Positions 12,025-23,134 of a stretch of 64,000 nucleotides of DNA are shown piece by piece. The position numbers were made by a program, and so were the translations under genes. Origin of the DNA: Tridacna crocea (lineage: Eukaryota > Mollusca > Bivalvia > Cardiida > Cardiidae); assembly GCA_943736015.1 (NCBI GenBank), contig OX031057.1, positions 52,839,001-52,903,000 of the forward strand, written 5' to 3'. A model generated the notes under the pieces. That model was not told the origin of the DNA. It worked only from the letters and a program-made list of their open reading frames with translations, and did not search any database. Numbering within the stretch: position 1 is the stretch's first letter; each line of letters begins with the position of its first letter.

Positions 12025-12282
12025 GATTCGACTCAGGTCAGCCTGGGCGGATTGCGCAGGCTGACCTGGGTCGATACTTGTCGCAGATGCATTACACCCC
12101 CTTTTCACTGAGTACGTCTCATTTGTATCATTATCATAATTCATAAAGTCCATTTTTTGTCAAACACCCGACAGAACGATCCTGTGCCATGCAGAAAATT
12201 TCTATATACTTAGCAAAAGGTTTCAAACCAGGTCAGCCTGCGCGGACTGCGCAGGCTGACCTGGGTCGAAACATTTTGCAGA
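12025..12282. repeat. Two HP-F hairpin cores
   Basis: Palindromes at 12030-12077 and 12229-12277, each with GGTCAGCCTG...CAGGCTGACC. The second is nearly perfect (GCGCGGACTGCGC centre). Both are followed by TCGA...GATGCA...CCCC, shared with 40630-40690 and 48365-48445. Confidence 0.65.
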
Positions 12283-12675
12283 TGCAGTAAGCCCATTTTT
12301 TTTTTAAGCATGACTCACCCATGTTCGTGTATTGAGACTTAATTGATACGCATTCCTTCTTTTCAACACAATGGCATATAAATTCATTTGCTCTGAAGTC
12401 ATCACTTAGTTACTCTACTGCATGGCTGGTCTGTCTTCCACCATTTTCGTATCCACTTCTAGCTAGGCCTCTGCTTTTGTTTCTATTGGAGTTTAAGGCC
12501 GCTTTAAAAAGAGCCTGAGATCATATCACGGCGGTCAGTGCACCAATTTGATACAATTTTCTTTGCAAATCACCGAGGACTTCTCTCATAAGCATCAGAG
12601 ATAAGACGCGGAATGGTCGGAAATAAAATTCGCCTCTACCAGATATCTAAGCCGTAGTCACCAATTTGCGAATCA

Positions 12676-12872
12676 GGGCTCGTATTCACCAACCATTCTT
12701 GAGAAGGTTCTTGGTCTTACCTTCCAAGATTTTCTAAAGTTGTAAATGACACAACTTCTGATTGGCTAAACCATTCGGTTAAGCCAATCAGAAGTTGTGT
12801 TACTTACAAATGTTGAAAATTCTGGAGAATAAGACAAAGAACGTTCTTAAGAACGATTGGTGAATACAGGCC
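12676..12872. mobile_element. FB-A fold-back element, complete
   Basis: Same size and ends as 8266-8463 (GGGCTCGTATTCACC ... GGTGAATACAGGCC). Family-2 SINE-like sequence lies directly downstream, so the element may have inserted at its edge. Confidence 0.75.
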
Positions 12873-12884
12873 TTGCAAGATACG

Positions 12885-13160
12885 CTAACCACTAATCTAC
12901 CTGGGTGGTTTGCGGGTGGGCTCCAAGCCCTGGTACCGCCATCGGTAGCGAACAGGACCCGAGAACGGGCGGTTACTGGTTGGAATCCTCGATTTCTCTC
13001 CGAGAACTATTAATATATAGGCATTGCATGAAGATTTACTGAAAGAAGGAAACCTCAGGAAAGCATGAATGGGTACACAGGCTGCCGCATTGTTTTTCAA
13101 ATAATGCTGAAAATGACGTTAAATACCATGCATTTGATACAATCAATATGCATTTCAAGC
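12885..13160 (+). mobile_element. Family-2 SINE-like element, degraded
   Basis: Shares CTTTCTCTCCGAG-type and CTCAGGAAAGCATGAATGG blocks with 33407-33655, which has a recognisable tRNA head, and with 35401-35545. The head here is damaged. Confidence 0.4.
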
Positions 13161-13217
13161 TTACAGTACATCCCTTCGTGAGGTCTATTTTGTGGTCGAA
13201 GAATATTATCATAATTA

Positions 13218-13545
13218 CTATTTTCACCGACCGACAAACCAACCAACCTTCTAACCAACCAATCAAAAGACCAACTATATAGCAACCCGACCGACAGACC
13301 GACCGACAGACTATCCGACCACCCAACTATAACCAGCCAGCAAGCCAGCTAGCCAGTCAACCAACCAACCCACCCACCAACCCACCCACCTTTCAACCAG
13401 CCAACCAACTAACCAATCAATCAATCGATTAACATACCAACCAACAATAACACCAACCAACATAATCAACCATTCAATCAATAAATCGATCAATCAATCA
13501 ATCAATACACCAAACAAGACACCAAACAACCTAATCAGTAATTTG
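13218..13545. repeat. (CCAA)n / (ATCA)n simple-repeat tract
   Basis: Tetranucleotide tract: ACCAACCAACC, ACCGACCGAC, CCACCCACC and ATCAATCAATCA in turn. It follows the SINE-like body at 12885-13160 and may be its expanded tail. Confidence 0.75.
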
Positions 13546-13745
13546 TATGCCGTGTTATATATCTATAAATTAGATCACGGGGTCTAGATATCAGTAGACT
13601 TTGATACTATGCCTGTTTATTGATACAACCTACGTATATGATTGATGGACTATCTTATATCGCCATAGAAACCAATTTTGCACACTTTTCTGCAGATTGA
13701 TCCCTCTCCTTTTATTTGCTGTCTCTGATGTCTTTTCTCGAAACG

Positions 13746-13800
13746 TGTAGATCAAGATCAGACTGCACATTCGTGCAGTCTGATCTTGATCGACACTGTT
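13746..13800. repeat. TTAA-2 hairpin core
   Basis: Palindrome GATCAAGATCAGACTGCAC...GTGCAGTCTGATCTTGATC with a three-base centre. Confidence 0.65.
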
Positions 13801-14275
13801 CGAGAATAGGTTGAATTTTCAATTTAAACATGTAGACATTGAGTGTTAACCACACGACGAATTGTGAGACTTCTCCAGACTTAGTGTATTTTGTTGATAA
13901 CAAAGTTCAATCTGTGCAACACTTGTGTACAACACTTTGTGTTGTAAATCTATTTCTTTTGTCTTTAAAGAGGCATTTATATAGATCTCATTTTGCAATT
14001 TTTTTTTTCGGATCAAGTCTTTGATAAAGACTGTTATATTCATTTACGTGCAGAGACGGCTTTTCAGAATTTAAACGCTGATAGAAACACATTTAGAATC
14101 CAGAGATTACGAAGAACTACCAAGTTTTTGTTTTTTGATGAGGAAATATCCCATTCTGTTTGTAATAGTATAGCTTTTATAGTATAGCTTAGCAATCAAC
14201 GGGTAAATAGTATTACAGTTCATCATTCAGAATTGTGCTATACACTTATGTAACAATACTTCATATAATAGACAT

Positions 14276-14358
14276 ATTGTCCGTTTACTTCAAAAACCTC
14301 GTAACTACAGCTTGAAACAAGCTGTAGTTACGACAATTTTGAAGTAAACCGACGATTT
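14276..14358. mobile_element. Fold-back element C, complete
   Basis: About 80-bp inverted repeat: TCCGTTTACTTCAAAAAC at one end, GAAGTAAACCGACGA at the other, centred on ACTACAGCTTG...CAAGCTGTAGT. A second copy at 58909-58990 lies inside a TTAA-1 element. Confidence 0.7.
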
Positions 14359-14388
14359 GCCCCTTCCTGTGTTAGTGAATAGTGTAGT

Positions 14389-14617
14389 TTAACTCTTTAC
14401 CACACGACAAAATTTTAGACTGGTTCAAATTGAAAGCATTTGCAGACGACAAAATAAAGGTGCCTGAAAAATTTAAATTTGTTCTTGGAAGGGTAGAAAA
14501 CACTGTGGGAAAAGGAGAAAATGCTGGTTACCAGCATTTTCTCCTTTTCCTACAGTGTTTTCGAAAGGCTTCTTTCTCAGGGGCATCAAAAGTAGGGATT
14601 GTGTGGTAATGGGTCAA
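14389..14617 (+). mobile_element. TTAA-1 element, complete
   Basis: Reference copy. Order: TTAA, terminal CTCTTTACCACACGAC, GACTGGTTCAAATTGAAAG, GCATTTGCAGACGAC, central hairpin (about 33-base arms meeting at GCTGGTTACCAGC), TTCTTTCTCAGGG, then GATTGTGTGGTAATGGG. The 3' TTAA has become TCAA. No coding capacity. The TTAA flanks and CCC-type ends suggest cross-mobilisation by a piggyBac-type transposase (inference). Confidence 0.75.
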
Positions 14618-14844
14618 ATGATTATTGCTTTCATGACCTCGTTTGTGACCATGCTCTTTGACTTTTTGTCCTTAAAATATGTAGATATTATCTACACTCT
14701 ATAATGACAATGCTCACATGTACAGAACGTAATCTCGACCATAACAATGCCATTTGAAATATGAATCTTACCCGGGCAAAAGAGGATATAAGCATTCCTG
14801 TTACATAATAGTAATTGAATAACAATTACATAATAATAATGGCT

Positions 14845-15096
14845 TGCGATATGCAAAAAAGGGACATTCGGACATTTTCGGAAAGTGGCGTTTGGGATCA
14901 GCCTGCGCAGACCCCGCAGGCTAATCCGAAACATCTCTTTTAGTTTCTGTGTAATTTTCTGTTTTGCGAATGTCTACTGAAGGATAAAATCTAACGTAGT
15001 CGTAAAGTGCCGTTTCGGGTCAGCCTGCGTGGACTGCGCAGGCTGATGCGAGACGACACTTTACGCAAATGTCCGAATGCCCCTTTTCGTGAGCTA
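14845..15096. mobile_element. HP-E element, two hairpins
   Basis: Terminal inverted repeats GGACATTCGGACATT and TGTCCGAATGCCCC flank two internal hairpins (GCCTGCGCAGACCCCGCAGGC and GCCTGCGTGGACTGCGCAGGC). Fuller copies are at 23655-23916, 25370-25622 and 28335-28592. Confidence 0.7.
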
Positions 15097-15318
15097 CAAG
15101 CCATATGATACAAGTGTTCGCATTATTTTGAATCCATAAAACCGATCGTGTGTACAAAAAATGTCTGAATCATGAGATAGACTGGTTCTTTGACATGCAG
15201 AAAATTGACAGTATCTAAAAGTTTCGAATTCTGAAAATTGCGAATCCTGATACTTCTTTGCACATGCTTTAAAACACCTTTTTACAAAGAACATGGCTCA
15301 TATGGTTTGTGAAAAGTC

Positions 15319-15361
15319 ACGTGACCTTGACATTGACCTTTGTGACCTTGACATTGACCTT
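15319..15361 (-). promoter_or_regulatory. Tandem nuclear-receptor-like half sites
   Basis: Contains CACGTG, then TGACCTTGACATTGACCTT repeated twice. On the minus strand these are TCAAGGTCA-type monomeric nuclear-receptor sites plus AGGTCAA. The tandem unit of about 21 bp could equally be a small repeat; no promoter lies close by. Confidence 0.25.
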
Positions 15362-16300
15362 TAAGATGGCCTCCAAGCAGATTTCATTCAGCAAGTTTTT
15401 GAGAAATTTTCAACAAAGAACGTTAGAATCTAATTTTCATTAGCCCTCAAGGAAATACAAATAAAGATACCTAGTTTATATTGTTTCTTTTTTACAAGAT
15501 ATTCTGTCCAATTTGATAATCGTTACGGAATGGTAGCGATACATTTGGCACCAGGGAAAATAACAGTTGCCCTGATGGGCTTAGTATGTAGACTCGCTGA
15601 TTTACTGAGGGGGGAGGGTTCCAATTCAAGCTGTTGAAGATTTTTGTCCCCTAACAGAGGTAAACAGCCACATCTGTCTGATTTTCACGTAACAAAATGT
15701 TTGTTTTTTTTCGTGTCATAGTCTAGACTCACTCTGCTTTAACCAAATGATTTCAGAATAAAATAAGGATGATCTAATCATCAAGATAAGTATTTCTACA
15801 AAGTTTGAACAGTCCCTACCGAGGCATTGTCTAACTTCCGGTTAGAGACGTGTTAACTTCCGGTTTGATAGATTTGTCCATTATCGTTGTGACGAACGAT
15901 TTCATTCTTTTAATAGTGTGGCATGAGAATCAAAACAATGTTGAACAAGGTAGATCTACTGCCGGATTTTGACAATATCCCATCGCATTTTTTTTCCAAG
16001 AAAACAAGAATCGCATGCCGGTTACTTTCCAGTGACTCTGGTCACCTAACTCTCATATCAAAAGGCGTAAGCGGCCGAGACTGGCCAAGATTGACAGAAT
16101 AAGCTTACCCAAACATCGATGTTACACAAAATTTACGGATGAGTTAGTGATTCTATGGCCCCTAACTTTCATATTAAAAGGCGGAAGCTCCCGAGAGTGC
16201 GAAGGCTTATCTGAAACGACACTTTAAGCGGATGCCCGAATGTCCCTTTTCGCATGTTGCAGGCCATGTCATTAGCTACTTGACGTCTTTCCCTTCCTGA
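15362..16300. other. Non-coding stretch with one dispersed repeat
   Basis: No gene seen. Part of 16060-16250 matches 10340-10500 (ATCGATGTTACAC, GATGAGTTA, GGCGGAAGCT). Two CTTCCGGTT copies lie near 15840-15860. Confidence 0.35.
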
Positions 16301-16446
16301 ATTTCATCAATGTGTACGTAACAGAACGTCTGATTGGCTAAACCATTTGGTTTAGCCATTCAGAAGTTCTTTTACCTTCACAGAGAAAAAATCTTGAAGC
16401 CGACTTGGACAAAGAACGTTCTTTAGAATAGTTGGTGAATACAGAC
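16300..16446. mobile_element. FB-A fold-back element, left arm eroded
   Basis: Centre GATTGGCTAAACCATTTGG and right end GTTGGTGAATACAGACCC are intact; the left arm is not recognisable. Confidence 0.6.
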
Positions 16447-18954
16447 CCTGCAGGTTGTTTCTTGGTCAGATTAGATCCAAGGCATAACTTTGGCATAGTA
16501 GATCTAGACCTGTTCACCATTGACTGGATTAGAACTAGATCTAGTTTCCGGGACAATAGAATTATGATTTAAATAAAAAGATGCAGATCCCCATGCTAGC
16601 CATCTAGATCTAATACATTTATGCACATTGCCTTGGTATCGGATTTTTCTAATAAACTAAAGGCTTTGACGGGTAAACTTGAAGAAATTGGGTGCTTTCA
16701 TACACTAGATCAAAGTTTTTGTTTACCTTGAGGCTCGTTTGTAAAAGTGTACGCAAGTTTCACCACATTTAGATCTATACCTAACAATTCATATACATGT
16801 ACAACAGTCATGACCTCCTGAAATTAAGCGACCAAGAATTTTATGATGCAGATCTCTTTGCACCCCATCCGATTTATACACTTCTGTAGGGAACTCTTGG
16901 TAACCGAACAAGATCTACCCACTAAACACTAGCACAAGCTACTCTTCGAGTAGATCTATTTGTTAAAATGTCCTGAATAGATCTATTACCATAGGAAATG
17001 CCAACAGTGTCTTCTATCTCACATGGCATTTTCCCTACTACCGCATAAGACTTCTAAATAGATATAGACTAGATCTACGTGGATCTTATGTACAGCTTTG
17101 TTCTGTAGGACAAAATCTCGTAAATCAGTGGTCAAATCTGCTTTTAAATGTCGGTATTATTTTGCATGACAGATAGATCTACGCTGCTCGCTGAAACTAT
17201 CCTTTTGACATTTTGAACAGCTATGTACAAGGTCTGTCCCAAAATAGCGTAGACATGGGCTCTGACACAATCATTATTGATTAACACAATAGATTCAGCA
17301 ACTTTTGAAATTATTTACAAGAACTTTATGCATATGTGTGTAAAATATAAACTAACTCGACCTAAAAGATTTCTCAATCTATCACAATTTGAAATAAGCT
17401 TCCCATAGATCAAAATCTACATCCCCGGCGCACACTAACGCAAACGTCATGACGTCCCAAGAAAACAAAGTAGTCTACTCTCCGTGAAGCACCATGCATG
17501 TGATGGCGTGTGACCCTCAAGATTATCATTTGTACGTCTCTTTTCAAATTGCTATAGACTGTATAGACTCGCAGAGTTTCCCGTCGCATTTCGTTGAAGT
17601 TTTCTATATCCCCACAATTGAGACTTTAAATTGTGGAAGAAATTAAAGTCTACGGTTGCTAACTATGGACTGCAGCGAGCTGCTTCTATGTCCATCCGTC
17701 ATCAAATCTCGATATTGACACAGATTTATATTTTACTGTAGCGTTCAGTTTGCGTAGTGTTTGTTTGCCTAGGAGTCATATCTAATTGTACACAATATTC
17801 GATAACATTCGGCTGCGCAGCCATTTCCTTTGACGTCGCCATGTTCAGCATGTTGGGATTAACTAGATCTACCGCACTAGTTAGTTTTTATCCTATAATT
17901 GTATTTTTTCAAAATAACATTGCGTTCACATCCTTCGGTGTAATGATATGAAACACAATAACGTGGACCTATGTCGACTGATTTCCCGTAATGTTAACTA
18001 TCTTTAAATTAAAGAAATGTAAAAATGTAGCATACACATAAAACCCAGCCATATTTGGTGTGTGCTGGGTTTGGTATCCTATTCGTGTAAATAACTTTAT
18101 CAAATGTACTTCTTGCGATCTTGATTTTTATTTTGTTCTGTAATATGCACAAATGACTAACGGATATGTAATATGCAAATATTATATTACTGATATTTGA
18201 CTTCGAGTTCCATTTAAAAAAAGTGTTGTCTACGACATTTTTGAACAGCCCTCGTAAACAACATGACGTAATAAACAAAATGACGTCACCATATAAACAA
18301 TGTCATACTTACAGAATTTACCACGTTACTCAGCAGATTATTTTGCTCTAAATACCGTCAATTTCGTTGAGATTAAAGGAAAAGTTTGTTAGATTATAGA
18401 TCTGTGGCTTTTTTTTTTATCACTTTGTACATTACATCCACAGATTGCAGTCTGTCTTCATATTACGAGTTTAAATTTTGTCAGATAGATCTAGTTTCGG
18501 GGTACAGTAGTCTACTAGATCTACATTTATGCTGATTAGTCTAGATCTAGTAGATCTAGATCTAGAACTAGAGTCTACCCTGGGACTGGGGTTGCACTGT
18601 ATGGATTTTGGAATGTAGATATTTAGACTATATCGAGGAATGCTGAAGATCTATGATCGTTTAGTTGCATTTAAATTGTTTAAAGAGAACTATTTCTGAC
18701 AGGACCTTTAAAACAGGAGTTTTTCAGACCTCGTGTGTTATCGGCTACTAGCAGATCAGCCGAATCTACCGCGTTTTGCCGCTTTTGTCCGTTATCTCGG
18801 TGAGTACTGTGTCAGTACAAAGAACGTAAACAGTGAAGTCAGTGTGGATTGAGGATCGATACGATATTAGACAAGGCGAGAGATATTGTGGGATTTTTAT
18901 GTGTGTGACGCCTTTGTGTTTTCTGTTGGTTTTGGTGCAATGTAGCTGATAAAT

Positions 18955-18977
18955 ATGGGAAAATTTCTATTCTGGAG
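18955..18977 (+). CDS. Possible first coding exon (start codon plus strong donor)
   Basis: ATG at 18955 opens MGKFLFW and runs into TGGAG|GTAAGT, a near-consensus 5' splice site, leaving phase 2. Upstream DNA (about 18700-18950) is less AT-rich than its surroundings and has another donor-like TCGGTGAGTACTG at 18795-18807. No partner exon was identified. Spliced to the acceptor at 48915 the frame would stop within a few codons, so it could instead be a 5' UTR exon of the glycosyltransferase gene. Chance occurrence is quite possible. Confidence 0.25.
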
Positions 18978-19263
18978 GTAAGTTGATTGAATTTGCCGTC
19001 TGCTTCAATATTCACGTTTTTTTTTCTTTAACTCTTTAGATCTAGACTAGATCTACCAGACGACAAACATTTAAGACGTAGATCTATCCATCTTGAAATC
19101 ATTTTGTGATGGTTGATCTAGATCTATATAGAACTAGACTTAGACAGATCTATAAAATTGCTAAATGTTGGTCTAATTTGCCTATGAAAGGATAGAAAAC
19201 ACTGGGCAAGAAGAAAAAAAGTTGACTTTCAATTTATTAGTCTAGCCTTGTAAAAGATGTTGT

Positions 19264-19498
19264 TTAACTCTACCACACGAGAAAATTTTAAACTAGTAGA
19301 CTAGATCTAGATGAAAGCATTTGCAGACGATAAAAGAAAGGTGTCTGAAAAATTGAAATTTCTTCTTGGAAGAGTAGAAAACACTGTGGGAAAAGGAGAA
19401 AATGCTGGTTACCAGCATTTTCTCCTTTTCCCACAGTGTTTTCAAAAGGCTTCTTTCTCATGGGAGTGAAAAGTAGGGATTGTGTGGTAATAGGTTAA
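19264..19498 (+). mobile_element. TTAA-1 element, complete, inside the AGATCT-rich domain
   Basis: TTAA at both ends (19264-19267, 19495-19498). Hairpin arms carry ACACTGTGGG and matching CCCACAGTGT. It has acquired CTAGATCTAGATG in its left flank, so AGATCT appears inside the inserted element too. Confidence 0.8.
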
Positions 19499-19802
19499 AC
19501 AAAGTAATCAGGCATCTAGATCTATCTTTGAAAGGCAGATCTAGATCCAGAAAACATTGCGGAAAAATGCTCGTTAGTAAGATCTAGTAGATCTAGATGT
19601 AGATCTCTACTTTTTCCTTTTCTTACAACGTTTTCTAGCCTTTCATGCTAAATTCTTAAGATTCCACCGAAATTTAACTTGTTATCTGCAAATGCTTCAA
19701 ATGGCCGATTTTATTGTGCTCAAAATTTTATCGTTTGGTGGACTAAAGAATAAGTCAACGACTACATGTACATATAGATCTACATACTTCATACACTTGA
19801 AC

Positions 19803-20235
19803 TCTTAAACTGGTAAAAAGCGCGAATCACTGACCTTTTGCGGTCAGTGTAGATCAAGATCAGACTGCACAGAGCGTGCAGTCTGATCTTGGACCTACAC
19901 TGTCTGAGAAGGAGATATTATTTCCAGAGACATATTTTTGAAGTGGAAATACAGAGCTCTAGAACTTGGGAGTCATTTTGATTTCAAAATTGAAAATATT
20001 AATTATTCTCCACTAAACTCTATGTTATGGGTACTCATTAGAATCGTCTCACCGAGACGATTCTAATAAGTACCCACAACATAGAGTTTTAAAGAGAAAT
20101 AACGGAGTTAGAATGTGATCACTTCCTCTTATATGGAGCTCTGGGAATAGATCTAAATCTAATAGATCTAGTGTTTTGTTTTAAATAACGAAATGAAATT
20201 TTCATTTTAGTTAGAAATCTATTTAGCTGGATATG
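19803..20235 (+). mobile_element. TTAA-2 element, probably split by a G element
   Basis: Left half (GCGCGAATCACTGACC, hairpin 19850-19912, GGAGATATTATTTCC) is typical. The family's 3' part (ATTTTCATTTTAGTT) reappears after 20205. The element G at 19953-20142 sits between. Confidence 0.5.
19953..20142. mobile_element. Fold-back element G, copy 1
   Basis: Ends AGAGCTCTAGA and ATGGAGCTCT. The central palindrome is GGGTACTCATTAGAATCGTC with its complement. Copy 2 at 56935-57124 has the same order and similar ends. Confidence 0.65.
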
Positions 20236-20747
20236 TTGAATTGGTTTGTCATGTTTGAGCTAACTAGATCTCGTCTACTTTCGATATTATGTTTGAAGAC
20301 AGAAACACCCCCGGGAAATGTGATTTTCCTTTTCCTACATTACAGGTTTATTTAGAGCGCTCTAGACTAGATCTAGTAGATCTAACACAAAAGCCTTTGT
20401 CGAAATCCTTGTTTTTACAATGATTAATTTATGGACCTAGGCCTCTGCTGCTATTTATTTCGGATGGGGGTCTTGTGTTACCCTGTAGAGTTTTGGAAGC
20501 CATGTGTTGGATCCTAACTCGAAGCATTGGGGTTGGGTAGACTATATATATATAGCGGTAGATCTAGTGTTCCTAGGCAAGACACTTGAACAGATTCTTA
20601 GCGTAGACTTTGATGAACCCCACGGCAAACATGAGTAGACTTATGTGAGCTTTTGTTGAAATCGAAGTGAATCATTGTTCAGTCAATCCCTGATAAGAGT
20701 TGGAATGAGAAGAATGCGTGCATAGCATTATGTGTATTGGCACCACT

Positions 20748-21035
20748 TAACTTTTACCAAACAACATTTTAGGTTTCTCCGAATTGAAGGCATTTGCAGA
20801 CGACTAGCCTGGCAATCAGGCCCTGCATTTGAGTCATTCTCATAAACAAGGTACACAACCACATAAACTCACAGAAATAGCAGTTGTTACTTGCCCTTCT
20901 TCTGAAATACACGTTAAATCAAACAGTCAGACCAAAATGTTGAAGTATTTGTTGTGCAGTTTTATTTGATGGTCTTTTTTTTTTACTGAAAATACTCAAT
21001 TTAACGGACTGATACCAGTCTAGCAGACGACATAC
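20748..21035 (+). mobile_element. TTAA-1 remnant interrupted by element K
   Basis: TTAA-1 sequence (TTAACTTTTACCAAACAAC to GCATTTGCAGACGAC) stops at 20805, where K begins, and GCAGACGAC is repeated after K at 21023-21031. Confidence 0.65.
20806..21022. mobile_element. Element K, copy 1, with 9-bp target duplication
   Basis: 217 bp. Terminal inverted repeats TAGCCTGGCAATCAGGCC and the complement of GGACTGATACCAGTCTA. Flanked by GCAGACGAC on both sides (20797-20805, 21023-21031). The 8-9 bp duplication points to a hAT- or Mutator-type transposase acting in trans (inference). Confidence 0.75.
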
Positions 21036-21069
21036 GGTAATAAATTGGACTCAACAATTGAAACATGAC

Positions 21070-21298
21070 TTAACCCTTTCCGAAACAATCCCTGGTTTTT
21101 ACGGGTCTGGAATAGTATCCTTTTGAAAACATTGTGGGAAAAGGAGAAAATGCTGGTAACCAGCATTTTCTCCTTTTCCCAAAATGTTTTCTACCCTATC
21201 ATAGACAGAAATCATCTTTTCAGCATGAGTTGAATTGTTGTCTGCAAATGCTTTCAATTTGGTCTAGTCCAAAAGTTTATCGTTTGGGAAAGGGTTAA
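21070..21298 (-). mobile_element. TTAA-1 element, complete
   Basis: TTAA flanks at 21070 and 21295; perfect hairpin core at 21127-21190. A second, truncated copy follows directly (21299-21427, ending GGTAAAGGGTTAA). Confidence 0.8.
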
Positions 21299-21529
21299 AA
21301 ACAAGTAGAAAAAATCATGGGAATAGGAGAAAATGCTGGTTACCAACATTTTCTTCTTTTTCCACAATGTTTTCAGAGGCTTCTTCCTCTGGATCGTAAA
21401 AACCAGGGATTGCTTGGTAAAGGGTTAAACGAATCCTACTTTTTGCGATGTTGGAAAGTAGATCTGCTTGTTAGTCAAAATATTTTTAGTTTTAGTAGAT
21501 CTATAGCACCAGACAACGGACGGTGTGGA

Positions 21530-21587
21530 TTCAAGATCAGACTGCACGTGACGTGCAGTCTGATCTTGATCTACACCGTCTCCGGAA
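21530..21587. repeat. TTAA-2 hairpin core
   Basis: Centre AGACTGCACGTGACGTGCAG within flanks ACGGTGTGGAT and ATCTACACCGTC. Confidence 0.6.
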
Positions 21588-21684
21588 GCGGCTGCTGGGC
21601 TAAGAAAGAGCTTTCGTCGAGCAATTCAAGAATATCAAAGGGAAACACTTACATGTTGTGAAATATACACGTAGAATCAATTCA

Positions 21685-21713
21685 TTCCCCCCCCCCCCCC
21701 CACACACACACAC
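21685..21713. repeat. Poly-C followed by (CA)n
   Basis: A C-run of about 14 bases joined to ACACACACACAC. Confidence 0.8.
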
Positions 21714-21759
21714 CGTTGCTAGATTAATTAAACTCTATATATATTTACAATACAATCAC

Positions 21760-21945
21760 GATTTTCAACGACAATTAAGAACACGACACTTAGTAAGAAG
21801 AATGCACTGGGGAAAAAGGGAGAAAATGCTGGTCACCAGCATTTTCTCCTTTTTCCACAATGCTTTGTACTATTTCAAAGACGACTCATGTCATTTGAAC
21901 CATATTTAGCTTGTCGTCTGCGAATACTTTCCATGATGACGATGT
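21760..21945 (-). mobile_element. TTAA-1 fragment
   Basis: Hairpin core at 21806-21865 with GTCGTCTGCGAATAC; termini lost. Confidence 0.6.
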
Positions 21946-21949
21946 TGAC

Positions 21950-22275
21950 TTTGTGGGATTAACGTCCCTTTGTGCTCTAGGCAATAGATATATGGTATGG
22001 ATCATTAGAGAGAAAGAATCGCATACAAGGAAATTCGGGTAAAAGCCCCTAGCTCTTCTTCGAATAGAACCCCACCCCCTTGATTCTTATACGTGCCCGA
22101 TGTAAAGCACCGATACACGCGAAGCTACCTTTCGGCTCAAAACCACTGAAACCAGTTCACCTTCAGTTCGGTGGTAAACACAAAGTGTCTCAGAGAAGTC
22201 CTAGTTTGGCCGGGTATCGAAACTCGGGCCTCAGGATTGATAGTACAGCGTGCTACCATTGCACTACCGGTCCAC
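21950..22275 (-). mobile_element. tRNA-headed SINE-like element
   Basis: The minus strand of about 22200-22272 reads like a tRNA head: GTAGTGCAATGGTAGCACG (A box) and GAGTTTCGATACCC (B box). The rest, to the left, would be the body. The 81- and 94-codon frames over it are shadows. Confidence 0.5.
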
Positions 22276-22648
22276 ACTCAAATACTTTCCATATGGATAT
22301 GTCTACAAGTTTATCGTGTGGTTAAAAGACTGGTACCAGTGTTATTAACGGTATACATGTCGATAAACAGACCTGTCTGGCTGCAGATGCCATGGGCGTG
22401 GCAACCTAATTGGGAAAACAACACGCAGAACTTTGCGTACAAATTGATTTTATGACTTTTCGTGCAATAAGCCGGTGCACACAGAATGAGCAAAATTACC
22501 GTGTCGGCAGATTCCATAAAATAGTATCTGCAATTCCATATTGATTTTGGGAGCAGCTCAAAAAAAAAAACAGCCAAGCAGCTCTGTCTTTCGCCGCAGG
22601 GCACAGGCACTTAGCAATTGGAAATTGATAAAATTACTCGAAAGGTGC

Positions 22649-22881
22649 TTTAACTCTTTACCACACAATCCCTACTTTGAACGACCCTGTATAAAAAGCC
22701 TTTTGAAAACATCGTAGGTAAAGGAGAAAATGCTGGTAACCAGCATTTTCTCCTTTTTCCTACAACGTTTTCTACCCTATCAAAGACAAAAAAAAAGTCA
22801 TATCAGCTACATTTATTTTGTCGTCTGCAAATGCTTTCAATTTGGATCGATAGAAAATTACATAGTGTGGTAAAGAGTTAA
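22649..22881 (-). mobile_element. TTAA-1 element, complete
   Basis: TTAA both ends. The arms carry ACATCGTAGG and the compensating CCTACAACGT, so substitutions are matched on both sides of the hairpin. Confidence 0.8.
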
Positions 22882-23134
22882 AATGGTATCTGCATTTTCA
22901 AATTGTTGGGCCCGAAGGATGGGGCGTTGGGGATCGGTGCAGGGCAATTCCCGAGAGCCTTGCTCCCCCACCCCATTTAAAAAAAAATGCCCAACGCATG
23001 GGCACTTGTTTACTAATTATTTTTTTTTAATTTCTCCATTAGTGCCCACAGAATAGGATACAAAAGGTAGTTATTTTCCTTGATAGCTACCTATTATTTA
23101 CCTGGTTCTTAATAAGGTATTGCTTTATTTCATT

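Larger units (their letters stand above)
16480..20590. other. AGATCT-rich domain
   Basis: At least 35 AGATCT hexamers, mostly as TAGATCTA or chained TAGATCTAGATCTAG, lie in about 4 kb, against roughly one expected by chance. They are spread through otherwise single-copy DNA and are not one tandem array, e.g. 16500, 17075, 18485, 18530-18575, 19040-19130, 19510-19610, 20150 and 20365. A few strays occur at 15950 and 21460-21500. Confidence 0.8.

Noticed and set aside
14389..14617. Rho-independent terminators or microRNA genes at the perfect hairpins
   Set aside because: The hairpins belong to a roughly 30-copy mobile family with defined ends; small-RNA output is possible but not shown by the sequence.
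21317..21661. 114-codon plus-strand frame
   Set aside because: Starts in a TTAA-1 hairpin and runs through a TTAA-2 core.
22080..22455. Overlapping frames of 81-99 codons
   Set aside because: They cover a SINE with a tRNA-like head on the minus strand.
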